Shown piece after piece: positions 27,065-36,530 of a stretch of DNA of 64,000 bases (its first letter is position 1; each line of letters opens with the position of its first letter). The stretch lies in contig CAVZRQ010000008.1 of NCBI GenBank assembly GCA_963777735.1, positions 1,302,001 through 1,366,000 of the forward strand, given 5' to 3'. The notes under the pieces are model-generated. The model had not been told where the DNA came from, did no database searches, and was given only the letters and a program-made list of their open reading frames with translations. The position numbers and the translations under genes are program-made. The DNA comes from ZC4RG30 sp963777735 (GTDB lineage: Bacteria; Pseudomonadota; Gammaproteobacteria; Steroidobacterales; Steroidobacteraceae).

Positions 27065-27964
27065 TCATTTCTCCCGTTTCGATCTGGCCGCGTCGCCGAT
27101 CGCCACAAAGGCCCGCGAACTGTCGCTGGTCGCACCTTCCACTTCGCGCGCCATGGCAAAACGCTCGCGCGCCAGCCGGAACATCGGCAGGTCCAGCGCA
27201 ATGTCTTCCCCGAGGTCGGCGGCGATGCGCACATCCTTCGCCAGCAGGCCGAGCGCGAAGCCGGTGGCAAACCTGCCGGTGATGACATGATCCTTGGCGA
27301 CCAGCTCGGTGACGAAGCTGCGCCCGGTCGAGGCGTTGAGCACCTCTACCATCTTGTCGGGAGCCAGTCCGAAACTCTCGCCCAGTGCCAGCCCCTCGGC
27401 CACGGCGACCATCGTGGTGCCCGCGATGATGTTGTTGATCGCCTTCATGGCGTGGCCGTTGCCAAGCCCGCCAAGAACGAACAGCTGGCTGCCCATGGCG
27501 GAGAGCACGGGGGTGACCTTCGCCAGCAATTCTTCTGAACCGCAGCCGATCATGATGGCCAGCGTGCCCGTCTCTGCACGCATGCGCGCTCCCGAAACCG
27601 GGGCATCCACCAGCGTCATGCCGTGCCGGGCGAGTTCAGCGCCGGTTTCGCGCGTCAGCACCGGCTCCGAGGAGCTCATGTCGATGAACAGGGTTCCGCG
27701 CTGACACACCTTGAGCAGCGCCTGGCCTTCCGGGCCAGTCAGCACCTCACGCACCACTTTGCCATCCGGCAGCATGGTAACGATGAACTCGCAGGCTTGA
27801 AGCCCGTCGAGCGATTCGGCTGCAGCACAACCCAGTTCGCGCGCCACCTGCGCAGCACGCCCGGGCGCGGTGTCATGCAGCGTGACCGCAAAACCTTTCT
27901 TGACGAGGTTGGCCGCCATCGGCGTACCCATGGTGCCGACACCAATGAAGCCGACGCGTGTCAT
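27065..27964 (-). CDS. NAD(P)-dependent beta-hydroxyacid dehydrogenase (3-hydroxyisobutyrate dehydrogenase family)
   Basis: 299 residues, cytoplasmic. Rossmann start VGFIGVGTMGTPMAANL, substrate-binding DAPVSGARMRAETGTLAIMIG, and the catalytic Lys in GHAMKAINNII are all present. Family members reduce tartronate semialdehyde or oxidise 3-hydroxyisobutyrate. First gene of the minus-strand group; the CMD-family gene starts one base after its stop. Pairing with a CMD protein suggests a catabolic step on a branched or aromatic-derived hydroxyacid, which is inference. Confidence 0.87.
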   Translation of the reverse strand: MTRVGFIGVGTMGTPMAANLVKKGFAVTLHDTAPGRAAQVARELGCAAAESLDGLQACEFIVTMLPDGKVVREVLTGPEGQALLKVCQRGTLFIDMSSSEPVLTRETGAELARHGMTLVDAPVSGARMRAETGTLAIMIGCGSEELLAKVTPVLSAMGSQLFVLGGLGNGHAMKAINNIIAGTTMVAVAEGLALGESFGLAPDKMVEVLNASTGRSFVTELVAKDHVITGRFATGFALGLLAKDVRIAADLGEDIALDLPMFRLARERFAMAREVEGATSDSSRAFVAIGDAARSKREK

Positions 27965-28009
27965 CCCTGCCCCCTGAATTGTCGTGTTATCCCCGCAGCC
28001 GACGGCACC

Positions 28010-28630
28010 TTAACCCTTGAACCCCTTGCACACCAGATACACCTCGCGCGATTCCTTGCGCGACGCCGCCGGCTTGCGGATGGTCACCTTCTCGAAGTGC
28101 GCGCGCAGTTCCTTCACATACTGATCGGACCCCGCGCCCTGGAACATCTTTGCTGCGAAGGTTGCGCCGGGCTTCAGGGTCTTGCGCACGGTGTCGAGCG
28201 CCAGTTCCAGGAAGTAGATCGACGAAGCCTGATCGGCCGAACTGATGCCGGTGATGTTCGGCGCGATGTCGGAGATGATGAGATCGAACTTGCCGCCGCC
28301 CAGCCAGTCGAGCAGCTGCTGAACGATGGCTTCCTCGGTGAAATCGCCCTGGATGAAATCGACATTCTTGAGGCTGTCCATGGGAAGGATGTCGGTGGCC
28401 AGCACCCGCCCCTTCTCGCCCACCAGCTTCCCGGCCACCTGTGACCAGCCGCCTGGCGCCGACCCCAGATCGAGCAGCCGCATCCCGGGCCGGATCAGCT
28501 TGTCCTTTTCATTCAGCTCTACCAGCTTGTAGGCCGAGCGCGAACGATAACCATCCTTCTGCGCCTGCTTGACGAAGGGGTCACTGAGATGCCGCGACAT
28601 CCAGGTGGCGCTGCTTTTTGATCGGGGCAT
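28010..28630 (-). CDS. rlmE: 23S rRNA (uridine-2552-2'-O)-methyltransferase
   Basis: 206 residues of the FtsJ/RrmJ type. SAM-binding LLDLGSAPGGWSQVA, the tetrad Lys in SAYKLVEL, Asp in IISDIAPNITG, Lys in FAAKMFQG and Glu in SREVYLVCKGF fit the K-D-K-E site. It methylates U2552 in the ribosomal A loop and aids 50S assembly. Length equals the family norm. It diverges from the FAD protein; a 20-base inverted repeat lies 20 bases upstream of the start. No ftsH follows it here. Confidence 0.93.
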   Translation of the reverse strand: MPRSKSSATWMSRHLSDPFVKQAQKDGYRSRSAYKLVELNEKDKLIRPGMRLLDLGSAPGGWSQVAGKLVGEKGRVLATDILPMDSLKNVDFIQGDFTEEAIVQQLLDWLGGGKFDLIISDIAPNITGISSADQASSIYFLELALDTVRKTLKPGATFAAKMFQGAGSDQYVKELRAHFEKVTIRKPAASRKESREVYLVCKGFKG

Positions 28631-28650
28631 TTTGTCCGGGGAGGTCTGCG

Positions 28651-28670
28651 GTAGAATTAGGGTATTCTAC
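28651..28670. promoter_or_regulatory. Inverted repeat in the rlmE/FAD-protein divergent gap
   Basis: GTAGAAT at 28651-28657 and ATTCTAC at 28664-28670 are exact complements around TAGGGT. Each arm contains TAGAAT read on its own strand, which resembles a sigma-70 -10 box, so this could be a symmetric pair of -10 elements serving both genes. No convincing -35 box is visible. Confidence 0.4.
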
Positions 28671-28707
28671 GCACCCTCTGCCGGATCCACCGGCCAGGAA
28701 GTCCGCG

Positions 28708-30312
28708 GTGATCCGCATTACAGAGCTGCCATTGCCGCTGGGCTACGCGCCCGAAGCGCTGCGCCAGGCCATCCTGAAGCGCCTTGCCATTCCCGAAGCC
28801 GACCTGCTCGACTTCAACTTGTTCAAGCGCAGCTACGACGCGCGCAAGAAGAACAGCGGCATCCTGTTTATCTGCATTGTCGACGTCACGGTGCGCGATG
28901 AGGCCGCCGTGTTGCGGCGGCACGCCCGCGACCGGCAGGTGGGCCCGGCACCCGACACGACCTACCACACGGTTGCGCAGGCACCCGCGCTGCTCAAGGA
29001 ACGTCCCCTGGTCGTGGGGTTTGGCCCTTGCGGCCTGTTCGCTGCCCTGCTGCTCGCGCAGATGGGTTTCAGGCCCATCGTGCTGGAACGTGGCCGCGAT
29101 GTGCGCCGTCGCACGGGCGACACCTGGGCGCTGTGGCGGAAGAACACGCTGACACCGGAATCCAATGTGCAGTTTGGCGAAGGCGGCGCCGGCCTGTTTT
29201 CAGACGGCAAGCTCTACAGCCAGATCAAGGATCCGAAATTCTACGGCCGCAAGGTGATGCACGAGTTCGTGCGCGCAGGGGCGCCGCCGGAGATCCTCTA
29301 CGTGAGCAAGCCGCACATCGGCACGTTTCGTCTCACCGGCGTAGTCGCCACCATGCGCGAAGAGATCATCGCACTCGGTGGCGAAGTGCGTTTCGAGAGC
29401 AAGGTGACCGACCTCATCATCGAAAATGACCAGGTCGAAGGAGTGGTGTTGGCCAGCGGTGAGACCCTGCACAGCCGCCATGTGGTGCTCGCGCTGGGAC
29501 ACAGCTCGCGCGACACCCTCCGCATGCTGGAGCAGCGACATGTGTTCATGGAAGCCAAACCCTTCGCCATCGGCTTTCGCATCGAGCATCCCCAGTCATT
29601 GATCGATGTGGCCCGACTCGGCCGCTTTGCCGGCCATCCGGAACTCGGCGCGGCCGACTACAAACTCGTGCATCACGCCAGCAACGGACGCTCGGTCTAC
29701 AGCTTCTGCATGTGCCCGGGCGGCACGGTGGTTGCCGCCACCTCCGAACCCCAGCGCGTGGTCACCAACGGCATGAGCCAGTATTCGCGCAATGAGCGCA
29801 ATGCCAACGCAGGAATCGTGGTGGCCATCAATCCCGAGCCCGATTTCCCTGGCGGGCCGCTGGCCGGCATTGCGTTGCAGGAGGCGCTGGAGTCGACGGC
29901 CTATGTACTGGGCGGCAGCGACTACTGCGCGCCCGGACAACTGGTGGGGGATTTCATCCGCGGCGTTGGCTCCACCCAGCTTGGCGAAGTAGTTCCTTCC
30001 TACAAGCCCGGCGTGCGCCTCTGCGATCTTTCGCAGGCTCTGCCGGCTTATGCCATCGACGCCATGCGCGAGGCCTTGCCGGCGTTCGGCAGGCAGATCC
30101 GCGGCTTCGACCGCGAAGACGCCGTGCTCACTGGCGTGGAAAGCCGCACTTCATCGCCTGTCCGCATCACCCGTGACGGGGAATCGCTGCAGAGTCTCAA
30201 TGTGCGCGGGCTATATCCTTGCGGGGAAGGGGCAGGCTATGCCGGTGGCATCCTCTCGGCGGGCGTGGATGGCATCAAGGTCGCGGAAGCGGTGGCACGG
30301 AGCCTGTCATGA
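28708..30312 (+). CDS. FAD-dependent dehydrogenase-like protein
   Basis: 534 residues of the conserved family annotated as NAD(P)/FAD-dependent oxidoreductase. GTG 28708 is chosen because AGGAAG lies 8 bases before it and the protein begins VIRITELPLPLGY. An N-terminal alpha-beta domain (LLDFNLFKRSYDARKKN) precedes the dinucleotide fold PLVVGFGPCGLFAALLLAQMGFRPIVLERG. Further landmarks are QFGEGGAGLFSDGKLYS, LALGHSSRDT, SFCMCPGG and the C-terminal FAD block LYPCGEGAGYAGGI. Natural substrate unknown. Its stop overlaps the methyltransferase start as ATGA. Confidence 0.82.
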   Translation: MIRITELPLPLGYAPEALRQAILKRLAIPEADLLDFNLFKRSYDARKKNSGILFICIVDVTVRDEAAVLRRHARDRQVGPAPDTTYHTVAQAPALLKERPLVVGFGPCGLFAALLLAQMGFRPIVLERGRDVRRRTGDTWALWRKNTLTPESNVQFGEGGAGLFSDGKLYSQIKDPKFYGRKVMHEFVRAGAPPEILYVSKPHIGTFRLTGVVATMREEIIALGGEVRFESKVTDLIIENDQVEGVVLASGETLHSRHVVLALGHSSRDTLRMLEQRHVFMEAKPFAIGFRIEHPQSLIDVARLGRFAGHPELGAADYKLVHHASNGRSVYSFCMCPGGTVVAATSEPQRVVTNGMSQYSRNERNANAGIVVAINPEPDFPGGPLAGIALQEALESTAYVLGGSDYCAPGQLVGDFIRGVGSTQLGEVVPSYKPGVRLCDLSQALPAYAIDAMREALPAFGRQIRGFDREDAVLTGVESRTSSPVRITRDGESLQSLNVRGLYPCGEGAGYAGGILSAGVDGIKVAEAVARSLS

Positions 30313-31034
30313 AGTTCGATGACATCAAGAAACTCCACCAGAAGAAGTTCCGCGAGGAGCTCGGCCACTTCCTGCTGGAGGGCGAACACCTGGTGCAGGA
30401 ACTGCAGAAGGCTTCGCTGCACGACGCGCGTCTGCGCAGCAGCGAAGTTTATTTCACGCGCGAATATTCGAACTGGGTGAGCCCGCTCAAGGCCACCGTG
30501 GTGAATTCCCGCCACATGATGCAGATCAGCGAAACCCGCTCGCCGCAGGGCATCGCGGCAGTCGTGCCACTGCTCGCTGCGCCTGCACCGAAGCCCGGTG
30601 AGCGCGCCATCTATCTGCACGAGATCCAGGATCCGGGAAACCTCGGCACCATCCTGCGCACGCTGGCCTGGTTTGGCGGGTTTCGCTGCCTGCTCAGCCC
30701 GGACAGCGTGGATATGCACAATGGCAAGGTCGTGCGCGCCAGCATGGGGGCCATCTTCCATGTGCCGGTGGAAATCGATGTGCCCATCGACTCGTTGCCT
30801 TCACGGTTCGGACATATCGCGAGCCTTGACCTGCAGGGTCGGCCGATCGATACCACCCCGTTCCGGAATTTTGACTGCTACCTGTTTGGCAACGAAGGCC
30901 GCGGCCTGCCGCGCGAGTCGCTGGCAGCGATGCAGGTTCAGCCCTTCACCATAGCGGGAACCGGCGCCATTGAATCGCTGAATGTGGCGGCGACGGTGAA
31001 TATCTGCCTGTACGAGTTGAGCCGGTCCACATAG
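30309..31034 (+). CDS. TrmH/SpoU-family RNA 2'-O-methyltransferase
   Basis: 241 residues, cytoplasmic. An N-terminal substrate-binding domain (HFLLEGEHLVQELQ) precedes the knotted SPOUT domain with motif 1 LHEIQDPGNLGTILRTLAWFG, motif 2 YLFGNEGRGLPRE and motif 3 GAIESLNVAATVNICLYE. Targets in this family include rRNA (RlmB, TsnR-like) and tRNA Gm18; the sequence does not decide. ATG 30309 overlaps the FAD gene stop by 4 bases, so they are coupled. Confidence 0.85.
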   Translation: MKFDDIKKLHQKKFREELGHFLLEGEHLVQELQKASLHDARLRSSEVYFTREYSNWVSPLKATVVNSRHMMQISETRSPQGIAAVVPLLAAPAPKPGERAIYLHEIQDPGNLGTILRTLAWFGGFRCLLSPDSVDMHNGKVVRASMGAIFHVPVEIDVPIDSLPSRFGHIASLDLQGRPIDTTPFRNFDCYLFGNEGRGLPRESLAAMQVQPFTIAGTGAIESLNVAATVNICLYELSRST

Positions 31035-31241
31035 TCCGGGGGTTCTCCGGCCCAACCAGATGCTGCAATGCACAATCGCAGCATTTGTGTCTTTTCCGCA
31101 ACAGGCTTCGCAGTTGTTGGTTGCCCCACTTTGATGCGTGGACTTAGGATGCTCTATCCCCATGAAATGCGGGCGAGAGTCCGCAGTTTTGGGAACAACA
31201 TCTGACCTGGTTCCTCAATCACTTTTTTGCGCGAGGGCAAC

Positions 31242-34200
31242 ATGACTGCAACACGTTCGAACCAAACTGCATTACAGAATTGTAATGTGACACCACCGTG
31301 GAATCGGCTTGTGACCGCAACCTGCGGCTTGAGCCTGTTGCTCGGCGCCGGTTTGCTTTCTCCCGGCTATGCCAATGCAGCGGAATCGGAAGATGCTGCT
31401 GAACTGGATGAAGTGACGGTGGTGGGATCGCGCATTCGGCGCGATACATTCAACTCGCCGTCTCCTGTCACGATCGTGACCCGAGAGGATTCCGTTTCCG
31501 CCGGTTTTGCGTCGACCACCGACGTGCTGCAGTCCTCGTCTCTCTCGAGCGGCGCCTCGCAGATCAACAACGCCTACGGCGGCTTCGTCACAGACGGCGG
31601 CCCCGGCGCCAATACGCTCTCGCTGCGTGGCCTGGGCGCCAGCCGTACGCTGGTGCTGATCAATGGTCGTCGCGTCGCACCAGCTGGCACGCGCGGTGCC
31701 ATCGGTTCGGCCGATCTCAACGTGCTGCCGTCGGCCATGGTCGACCGTATCGAAATCCTTAAGGATGGCGCCTCGTCGATCTATGGCTCTGACGCCGTGG
31801 CCGGCGTGGTCAATGTCATCACGCGCAAGAACGCGCAGGGATTCACGATTGAAGGTCAGTACAACCGGCCCTTCGACGAAGGTGGCGAAACTGGCCGCGC
31901 GTCCATAGTGGCCGGCATGACCAGCGATCGCTGGAACGTCAGCGGTTCGATCGAATACCTGACTCGATCCGACCTGAAGCTGCGCGACCGCGACTGGGCC
32001 CGCTGCAACTCGGATTACTTCTTCGATCCCGTCACCGGCGAATCACTGGATGACATCGATCCACTGACCGGCAAGCCAAAGTGCTACTCGATTACGGGCA
32101 CGGGCTCGAACGGCGTCACCATCAACACCATCGGCACGCCGGCCACTGGCGGTATACCCGCCATCGGCAATCCGACCCAGACCGGCGTCTACAATCGCTG
32201 GCGGCCGAACTCGGGCATCGCAGCTGCACCGGGAATCCTCGGTGGGTATGAGGGCGTCAGCGGCGCCAGCATTAACGTCCGCGACACCTTCGAGCCCCGC
32301 ATGCTCAACGAGAGCTTGATCTCCCCGGTGGAGATCTGGACCGGCTATGTGCAGGGAGGCTATGACCTGCAGGCCCTTGGCAACGCGGAGCTGTACGGTG
32401 AATTGCTGGTACACAATCGCGGCTCGGAACAGACCGGTTACCGGCAGCTGTCGCTGGACTACCCCGTCGGTAGCCCGATGATTCCTGCCAACCTTGTATT
32501 CCCCACAGCGTTCCTCGGTGGGCAGCCGAACACGGGCGGCGTGCCGGTAGGCATCCGCGCTTTTGTCGGTTACGGCAACGACACCAACAGCCAGGAACTG
32601 GACTTCCTGAAGCCTACGGTCGGCATCCGCGGCGACCTTCCTTTCGGGGGCTGGCGCTACGATGCTTACACGACCTTCTCGAAGTCGGACGCGTCCTATA
32701 CCTTCGAGTCCTTCCTGACCGACAGGCTCGCCAATGCGTCGAACGTGGTGGTGTCTCCGGGCGGTCTCAATCCCGCGCTGGACTACAACGGCTACACCTG
32801 CGCCATCAACCTCACCAACCCCGCAGAAGCCTGCGTGCCGATCCCGCCGCTGAACAGCCAGACCATCGGCGGCATCCTGCCGGAGAGTTACAAGGACTAC
32901 ATCTTCCGGCCGGTCACGGGCACCACCACCTACAAGGAGTGGGTGACGAGCGCGGTGATCGACGGCCCTCTGTACGAACTGCCCTATGGTGCGCTGCAGG
33001 GCGTGTTCGGTATCGAGCACCGTCGCGTGAAGATCAACGATCAGCCTGATGAAAACAGCGTTGCCGGCAATCTCTTCAACCTGACGAGCGCCGCGCCCAC
33101 CGTGGGCAAGGACAACGTCACGGAACTGTTTGCCGAAATCGAGGCTCCGTTGCTGGCAGACATGCCTTTCGTCAAGGAACTGACCTTCAACGGTTCGGCC
33201 CGCTACACCGACTATGCCTCCTATGGCTCGGATAGCACCTGGAAGCTCGGCCTCGTTTACAGCCCGCTGAGCTGGGTGTCGCTGCGCAGCACGGCCGGCA
33301 CGTCGTATCGTGCACCGGCGCTGTTCGAGCAGTTCCAGGGAGCCACCACAGGCTTCCTGAGCAACCAGAATGACCCCTGCAACAACTGGGGCAGCCGACC
33401 GGCTGGCTCACCTCGCCGGAACAACTGCTCCGCGGTGATCCCTGGTGACCCGGCCTTCCTTGCCACCTCAGGCATCACGGTCTACAGCGAAGGTGGTGCG
33501 GCTGCAGGCCTCGAGGCGGAAACCTCGGACTCGCTGACTGTGGGCATCATCCTGGAGCCGACATTCGGCCGGTTCGGAAACATGTCGCTGGCTGTCGACT
33601 ACTTCGACACCCGCGTCGACAACCAGGTGGAGCAGCTCGGTGCAGCCAACATCATGCGCCTGTGCTACGACGATCCGACCTTCGACCCCACCGCAGGGTA
33701 TTGCCGTCTGATCACGCGTGACGGCCCGGGAAATGCCTATCGGCTGTTCGTTTCCAATGCCTATGTGAATATCGCAACCCAGGTGGCCAGGGGCTTCGAC
33801 TACACCCTGCGTTACGAGAAGGACATCGGCACCGGCACGCTGGTCTTCCGCACGGAAGCCACCAACTTCCGCAAGCAGGCCAGCAAGCTGTTCGCCGATG
33901 AGGAACTGGACGACGTCAACGGCAACATCAATGCGCCCAAGTGGGCCGGGTTCGTCGATGCGACCTACACCCAGGGAGCCTGGCGCTATCGTTACGGCTT
34001 CGAATTCCTGGGCAAGCAGGACAGCGAGACGTACTACGATGTGGTGGATTCGGAGTACGACTTCCACGTCGGAACCTATCTCACGCACTTCGCCTCGATG
34101 CGTTACAAGCTGAATGACTGGGAAGTCACCGCTGGTGTTCGCAATCTGTACAACAAGGAACCACCGAAGATCACGACCGCCGTTTACAACCGGGTCGGCG

Positions 34201-34271
34201 AATCGCCGCTGTACAGCGGGTATGACTACTTCGGCCGGACAGCCTTCCTCAACATCGCGAAGTCGTTCTAG
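31242..34271 (+). CDS. TonB-dependent outer-membrane receptor (1,009 aa)
   Basis: Intact receptor. The start ATG 31242 has GAGGG upstream; signal peptide region LVTATCGLSLLLGAGLLSPGYANA. Plug domain: ELDEVTVVGSRIRR, LSLRGLGASRTLVLINGRRV, VDRIEILKDGASSIYGSDAV. The barrel includes TSYRAPALFEQFQ and VTAGVRNLYNKEPP and ends YFGRTAFLNIAKSF with a terminal Phe. Paired Cys in extracellular-loop-like stretches (CAINLTNPAEAC, CNNWGSRPAGSPRRNNC) suggest disulfides. A long gap of 207 bases upstream probably holds the promoter. Followed by a terminator at 34310 and then a peptidase gene. Confidence 0.9.
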   Translation: MTATRSNQTALQNCNVTPPWNRLVTATCGLSLLLGAGLLSPGYANAAESEDAAELDEVTVVGSRIRRDTFNSPSPVTIVTREDSVSAGFASTTDVLQSSSLSSGASQINNAYGGFVTDGGPGANTLSLRGLGASRTLVLINGRRVAPAGTRGAIGSADLNVLPSAMVDRIEILKDGASSIYGSDAVAGVVNVITRKNAQGFTIEGQYNRPFDEGGETGRASIVAGMTSDRWNVSGSIEYLTRSDLKLRDRDWARCNSDYFFDPVTGESLDDIDPLTGKPKCYSITGTGSNGVTINTIGTPATGGIPAIGNPTQTGVYNRWRPNSGIAAAPGILGGYEGVSGASINVRDTFEPRMLNESLISPVEIWTGYVQGGYDLQALGNAELYGELLVHNRGSEQTGYRQLSLDYPVGSPMIPANLVFPTAFLGGQPNTGGVPVGIRAFVGYGNDTNSQELDFLKPTVGIRGDLPFGGWRYDAYTTFSKSDASYTFESFLTDRLANASNVVVSPGGLNPALDYNGYTCAINLTNPAEACVPIPPLNSQTIGGILPESYKDYIFRPVTGTTTYKEWVTSAVIDGPLYELPYGALQGVFGIEHRRVKINDQPDENSVAGNLFNLTSAAPTVGKDNVTELFAEIEAPLLADMPFVKELTFNGSARYTDYASYGSDSTWKLGLVYSPLSWVSLRSTAGTSYRAPALFEQFQGATTGFLSNQNDPCNNWGSRPAGSPRRNNCSAVIPGDPAFLATSGITVYSEGGAAAGLEAETSDSLTVGIILEPTFGRFGNMSLAVDYFDTRVDNQVEQLGAANIMRLCYDDPTFDPTAGYCRLITRDGPGNAYRLFVSNAYVNIATQVARGFDYTLRYEKDIGTGTLVFRTEATNFRKQASKLFADEELDDVNGNINAPKWAGFVDATYTQGAWRYRYGFEFLGKQDSETYYDVVDSEYDFHVGTYLTHFASMRYKLNDWEVTAGVRNLYNKEPPKITTAVYNRVGESPLYSGYDYFGRTAFLNIAKSF

Positions 34272-34309
34272 GCTTCCGCTGCGTCCTGGCCGCCACGGGG
34301 CGGCCACCA

Positions 34310-34339
34310 GGGCCTCACGGCGACGTGAGGCCCTTTTTT
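34310..34339 (+). terminator. Rho-independent terminator of the TonB receptor
   Basis: GGGCCTCACG at 34310-34319, loop GCGA, exact complement CGTGAGGCCC at 34324-34333, then six T residues to 34339. It stands 38 bases after the receptor stop. Confidence 0.92.
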
Positions 34340-34465
34340 CTGGCCGCTTGTTGCATTGCGCAACCATCCATTCCGGCATGCGGAAACTGAATTGAAAGGG
34401 CCGTATTCGCCGGCGGGTCGGCCGTAGTAAGGTTACGTATCGCCCATGAATTCCGGGATTTTGCC

Positions 34466-36493
34466 GTGCGAAAAGCCTTAGCCATTGCCCTGTTTTTCTC
34501 TCTCCCCTTCGTGCTGGCCGCAGACAGCAAGCCGGTGCCGCCCAGCATCGACGTACTCGCAGCATTCCCGAAGATGTCGAGCTTTGCCGTGTCTCCTGAT
34601 GGCAAACATCTGGCGGCGCTGGAGGCGCGTGGCGAGGACCGCGTGATCCTCGTATGGGAGACCGACGCACTCGCGAAGCCCCCCATCGTGATCGGGAGCA
34701 CCAAGATGAAACTGCAGAGGGTGCAGTTCATCAAGAACGACACCTTGGCCGTCACCATGTGGCAACCCTATGACCTTCGCTTCGAAGGCACGACCAGGAC
34801 ATTCATCGGCAAACTCTTCTTCACCGACCTGCAGGGCAAGGAGTGGCGCGAGCCGCTGCAGCAACCTGTGCCGCGAAGCAAGGTCCAGGAGATCGAGCAG
34901 TCGGTCTCGCAGCCAGCCATCCTCGATACCCTGCCGAACGATCCGAAGCATGTGCTGGTGGTCAACGACCTGGGCTCGGCACAGGGCGACATCTACAAGG
35001 TGGAGGTTTCCACCGGTCGTGCCACGCGCATCCAGCGTGCCGACGAGAAGACCTCCAGCTATGTCACCGATCTGGAAGGCGGCATCCGCGCCCGGGTGCG
35101 CCTCGACCTTGACGACGGCGGCGCCTATGTCGCCACCGAGATCCGTGACCCGAAGACTGACGCCTGGCAACAGCACTTCAAGTCATACGCCAAGGCGCGC
35201 GATGTCGTGGAAGTCGTCGGTTTCTCGAAAGACCCGAACATCGCCTTCGTGCGCAGCAATCTGGGTCGCGACAAATCGGCCATCTTCGAGTACGACGTGA
35301 CCGCCCGGAAAATGGGCGAAGTGGTCTTTCAGCACAAATACTTCGACGCAACCGGCATGGCCTTGTGGCGCGTGAAGGATGAAAACTTCGGCGAGGTCGA
35401 ATACTTCACCTATTCCGGCCCGCGCGAGACCGACATCTTCTTCAACTCCGCCTGGATTCAGGATTTCGATGCCCGCATCGCCAAGTCGCTGAGCCTCACG
35501 ACCGAGCCACAGCAACTGGTTGATCCGGCGACTGGCGAGTCCGGGCGCGTCGCCATGCGCATGGGGCGCAACTGGACACCCGTCAGCCTTTCCCAGGACC
35601 GCAAGGTGGTGGTGTTTGCTGTCGACTCATCGACCGAACCCGCCACCTACTACGTGCTGCGCGACAACGCACTCACGGTGCTCACGAAAGCCTATCCGGA
35701 TGTCGATACACGCGCCCTGGGCGATGCGAAGTTCGTGTACTACAAGGCGCGGGACGGGCTGGATATTCCAGCATTCCTGAACACACCCAGCGTGGAACTG
35801 TGCGGCCCTGGCCCGTGGAAGACCGTGATCCACCCGCATGGCGGACCATGGGCACGCGACGCGATGGGCTTCGACACTTCGATGTGGGTACCGCTGATGA
35901 CCAGCCGCTGCATGGCCGTGCTGCGGCCGCAATACCGCGGCTCGGATGGCTGGGGCCGCGCACTGTGGATGGCCGGCGACGCCGAGTGGGGCCAGAAGAT
36001 GCAGGATGACAAGGACGATGGCGCCAAGTGGCTCATCGACCAGAAGATCGCAAGCCCCGGCCACATCGCCATGTTCGGATTCTCCTATGGTGGCTATGCT
36101 TCCATGGCTGCCGCCGTCCGGCCGAATGGCCTCTACAAGTGCGCCATCGCCGGCGCTGGCGTTTCCGACATCGATCGCATCTGGGCGAAGTACTACACCA
36201 ACAACTATTTCCGTGAAGCACAGAGCACCACGGTGAAGGGCCTGAGTCCGCTGTCGAAGGCGGACGAGATCCAGATTCCGATCTATGTCTATCACGGCGA
36301 GCGCGATCAGATCGTGCCCATCGAGCAGTCGGAGTGGTTTGTGTCCAAGGCGAAGTCTGCGGGCAAGGACGTGACTTACCGGGAGTTCAAGGACTACTCA
36401 CACGGCCCGGCCTGGACGCGCAAGATCATGGCCGACCAGCTGCGGGGAATTGAAGACTACCTGTTGAAAGGTTGCGGCGGGGGCGGGTTGTAA
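34466..36493 (+). CDS. S9-family (prolyl-oligopeptidase-like) serine peptidase, exported
   Basis: 675 residues from GTG 34466, with a signal peptide (LAIALFFSLPFVLA). An N-terminal beta-propeller (AFPKMSSFAVSPDGKHLAALE) is followed by the alpha/beta-hydrolase domain: TVIHPHGGPWARD, nucleophile Ser in MFGFSYGGYASMAAA, Asp in VYHGERDQIVPIEQS and His in KDYSHGPAW. The layout matches dipeptidyl- or acylaminoacyl-peptidase-like S9C enzymes. Only two Cys pairs are visible. It stands downstream of a TonB receptor and 37 bases before a sugar dehydrogenase. Likely periplasmic peptide breakdown. Confidence 0.88.
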   Translation: MRKALAIALFFSLPFVLAADSKPVPPSIDVLAAFPKMSSFAVSPDGKHLAALEARGEDRVILVWETDALAKPPIVIGSTKMKLQRVQFIKNDTLAVTMWQPYDLRFEGTTRTFIGKLFFTDLQGKEWREPLQQPVPRSKVQEIEQSVSQPAILDTLPNDPKHVLVVNDLGSAQGDIYKVEVSTGRATRIQRADEKTSSYVTDLEGGIRARVRLDLDDGGAYVATEIRDPKTDAWQQHFKSYAKARDVVEVVGFSKDPNIAFVRSNLGRDKSAIFEYDVTARKMGEVVFQHKYFDATGMALWRVKDENFGEVEYFTYSGPRETDIFFNSAWIQDFDARIAKSLSLTTEPQQLVDPATGESGRVAMRMGRNWTPVSLSQDRKVVVFAVDSSTEPATYYVLRDNALTVLTKAYPDVDTRALGDAKFVYYKARDGLDIPAFLNTPSVELCGPGPWKTVIHPHGGPWARDAMGFDTSMWVPLMTSRCMAVLRPQYRGSDGWGRALWMAGDAEWGQKMQDDKDDGAKWLIDQKIASPGHIAMFGFSYGGYASMAAAVRPNGLYKCAIAGAGVSDIDRIWAKYYTNNYFREAQSTTVKGLSPLSKADEIQIPIYVYHGERDQIVPIEQSEWFVSKAKSAGKDVTYREFKDYSHGPAWTRKIMADQLRGIEDYLLKGCGGGGL

Positions 36494-36530
36494 CGCCACG
36501 AGGTATTCGTTTCGAGGGGGGGGGCATCCG

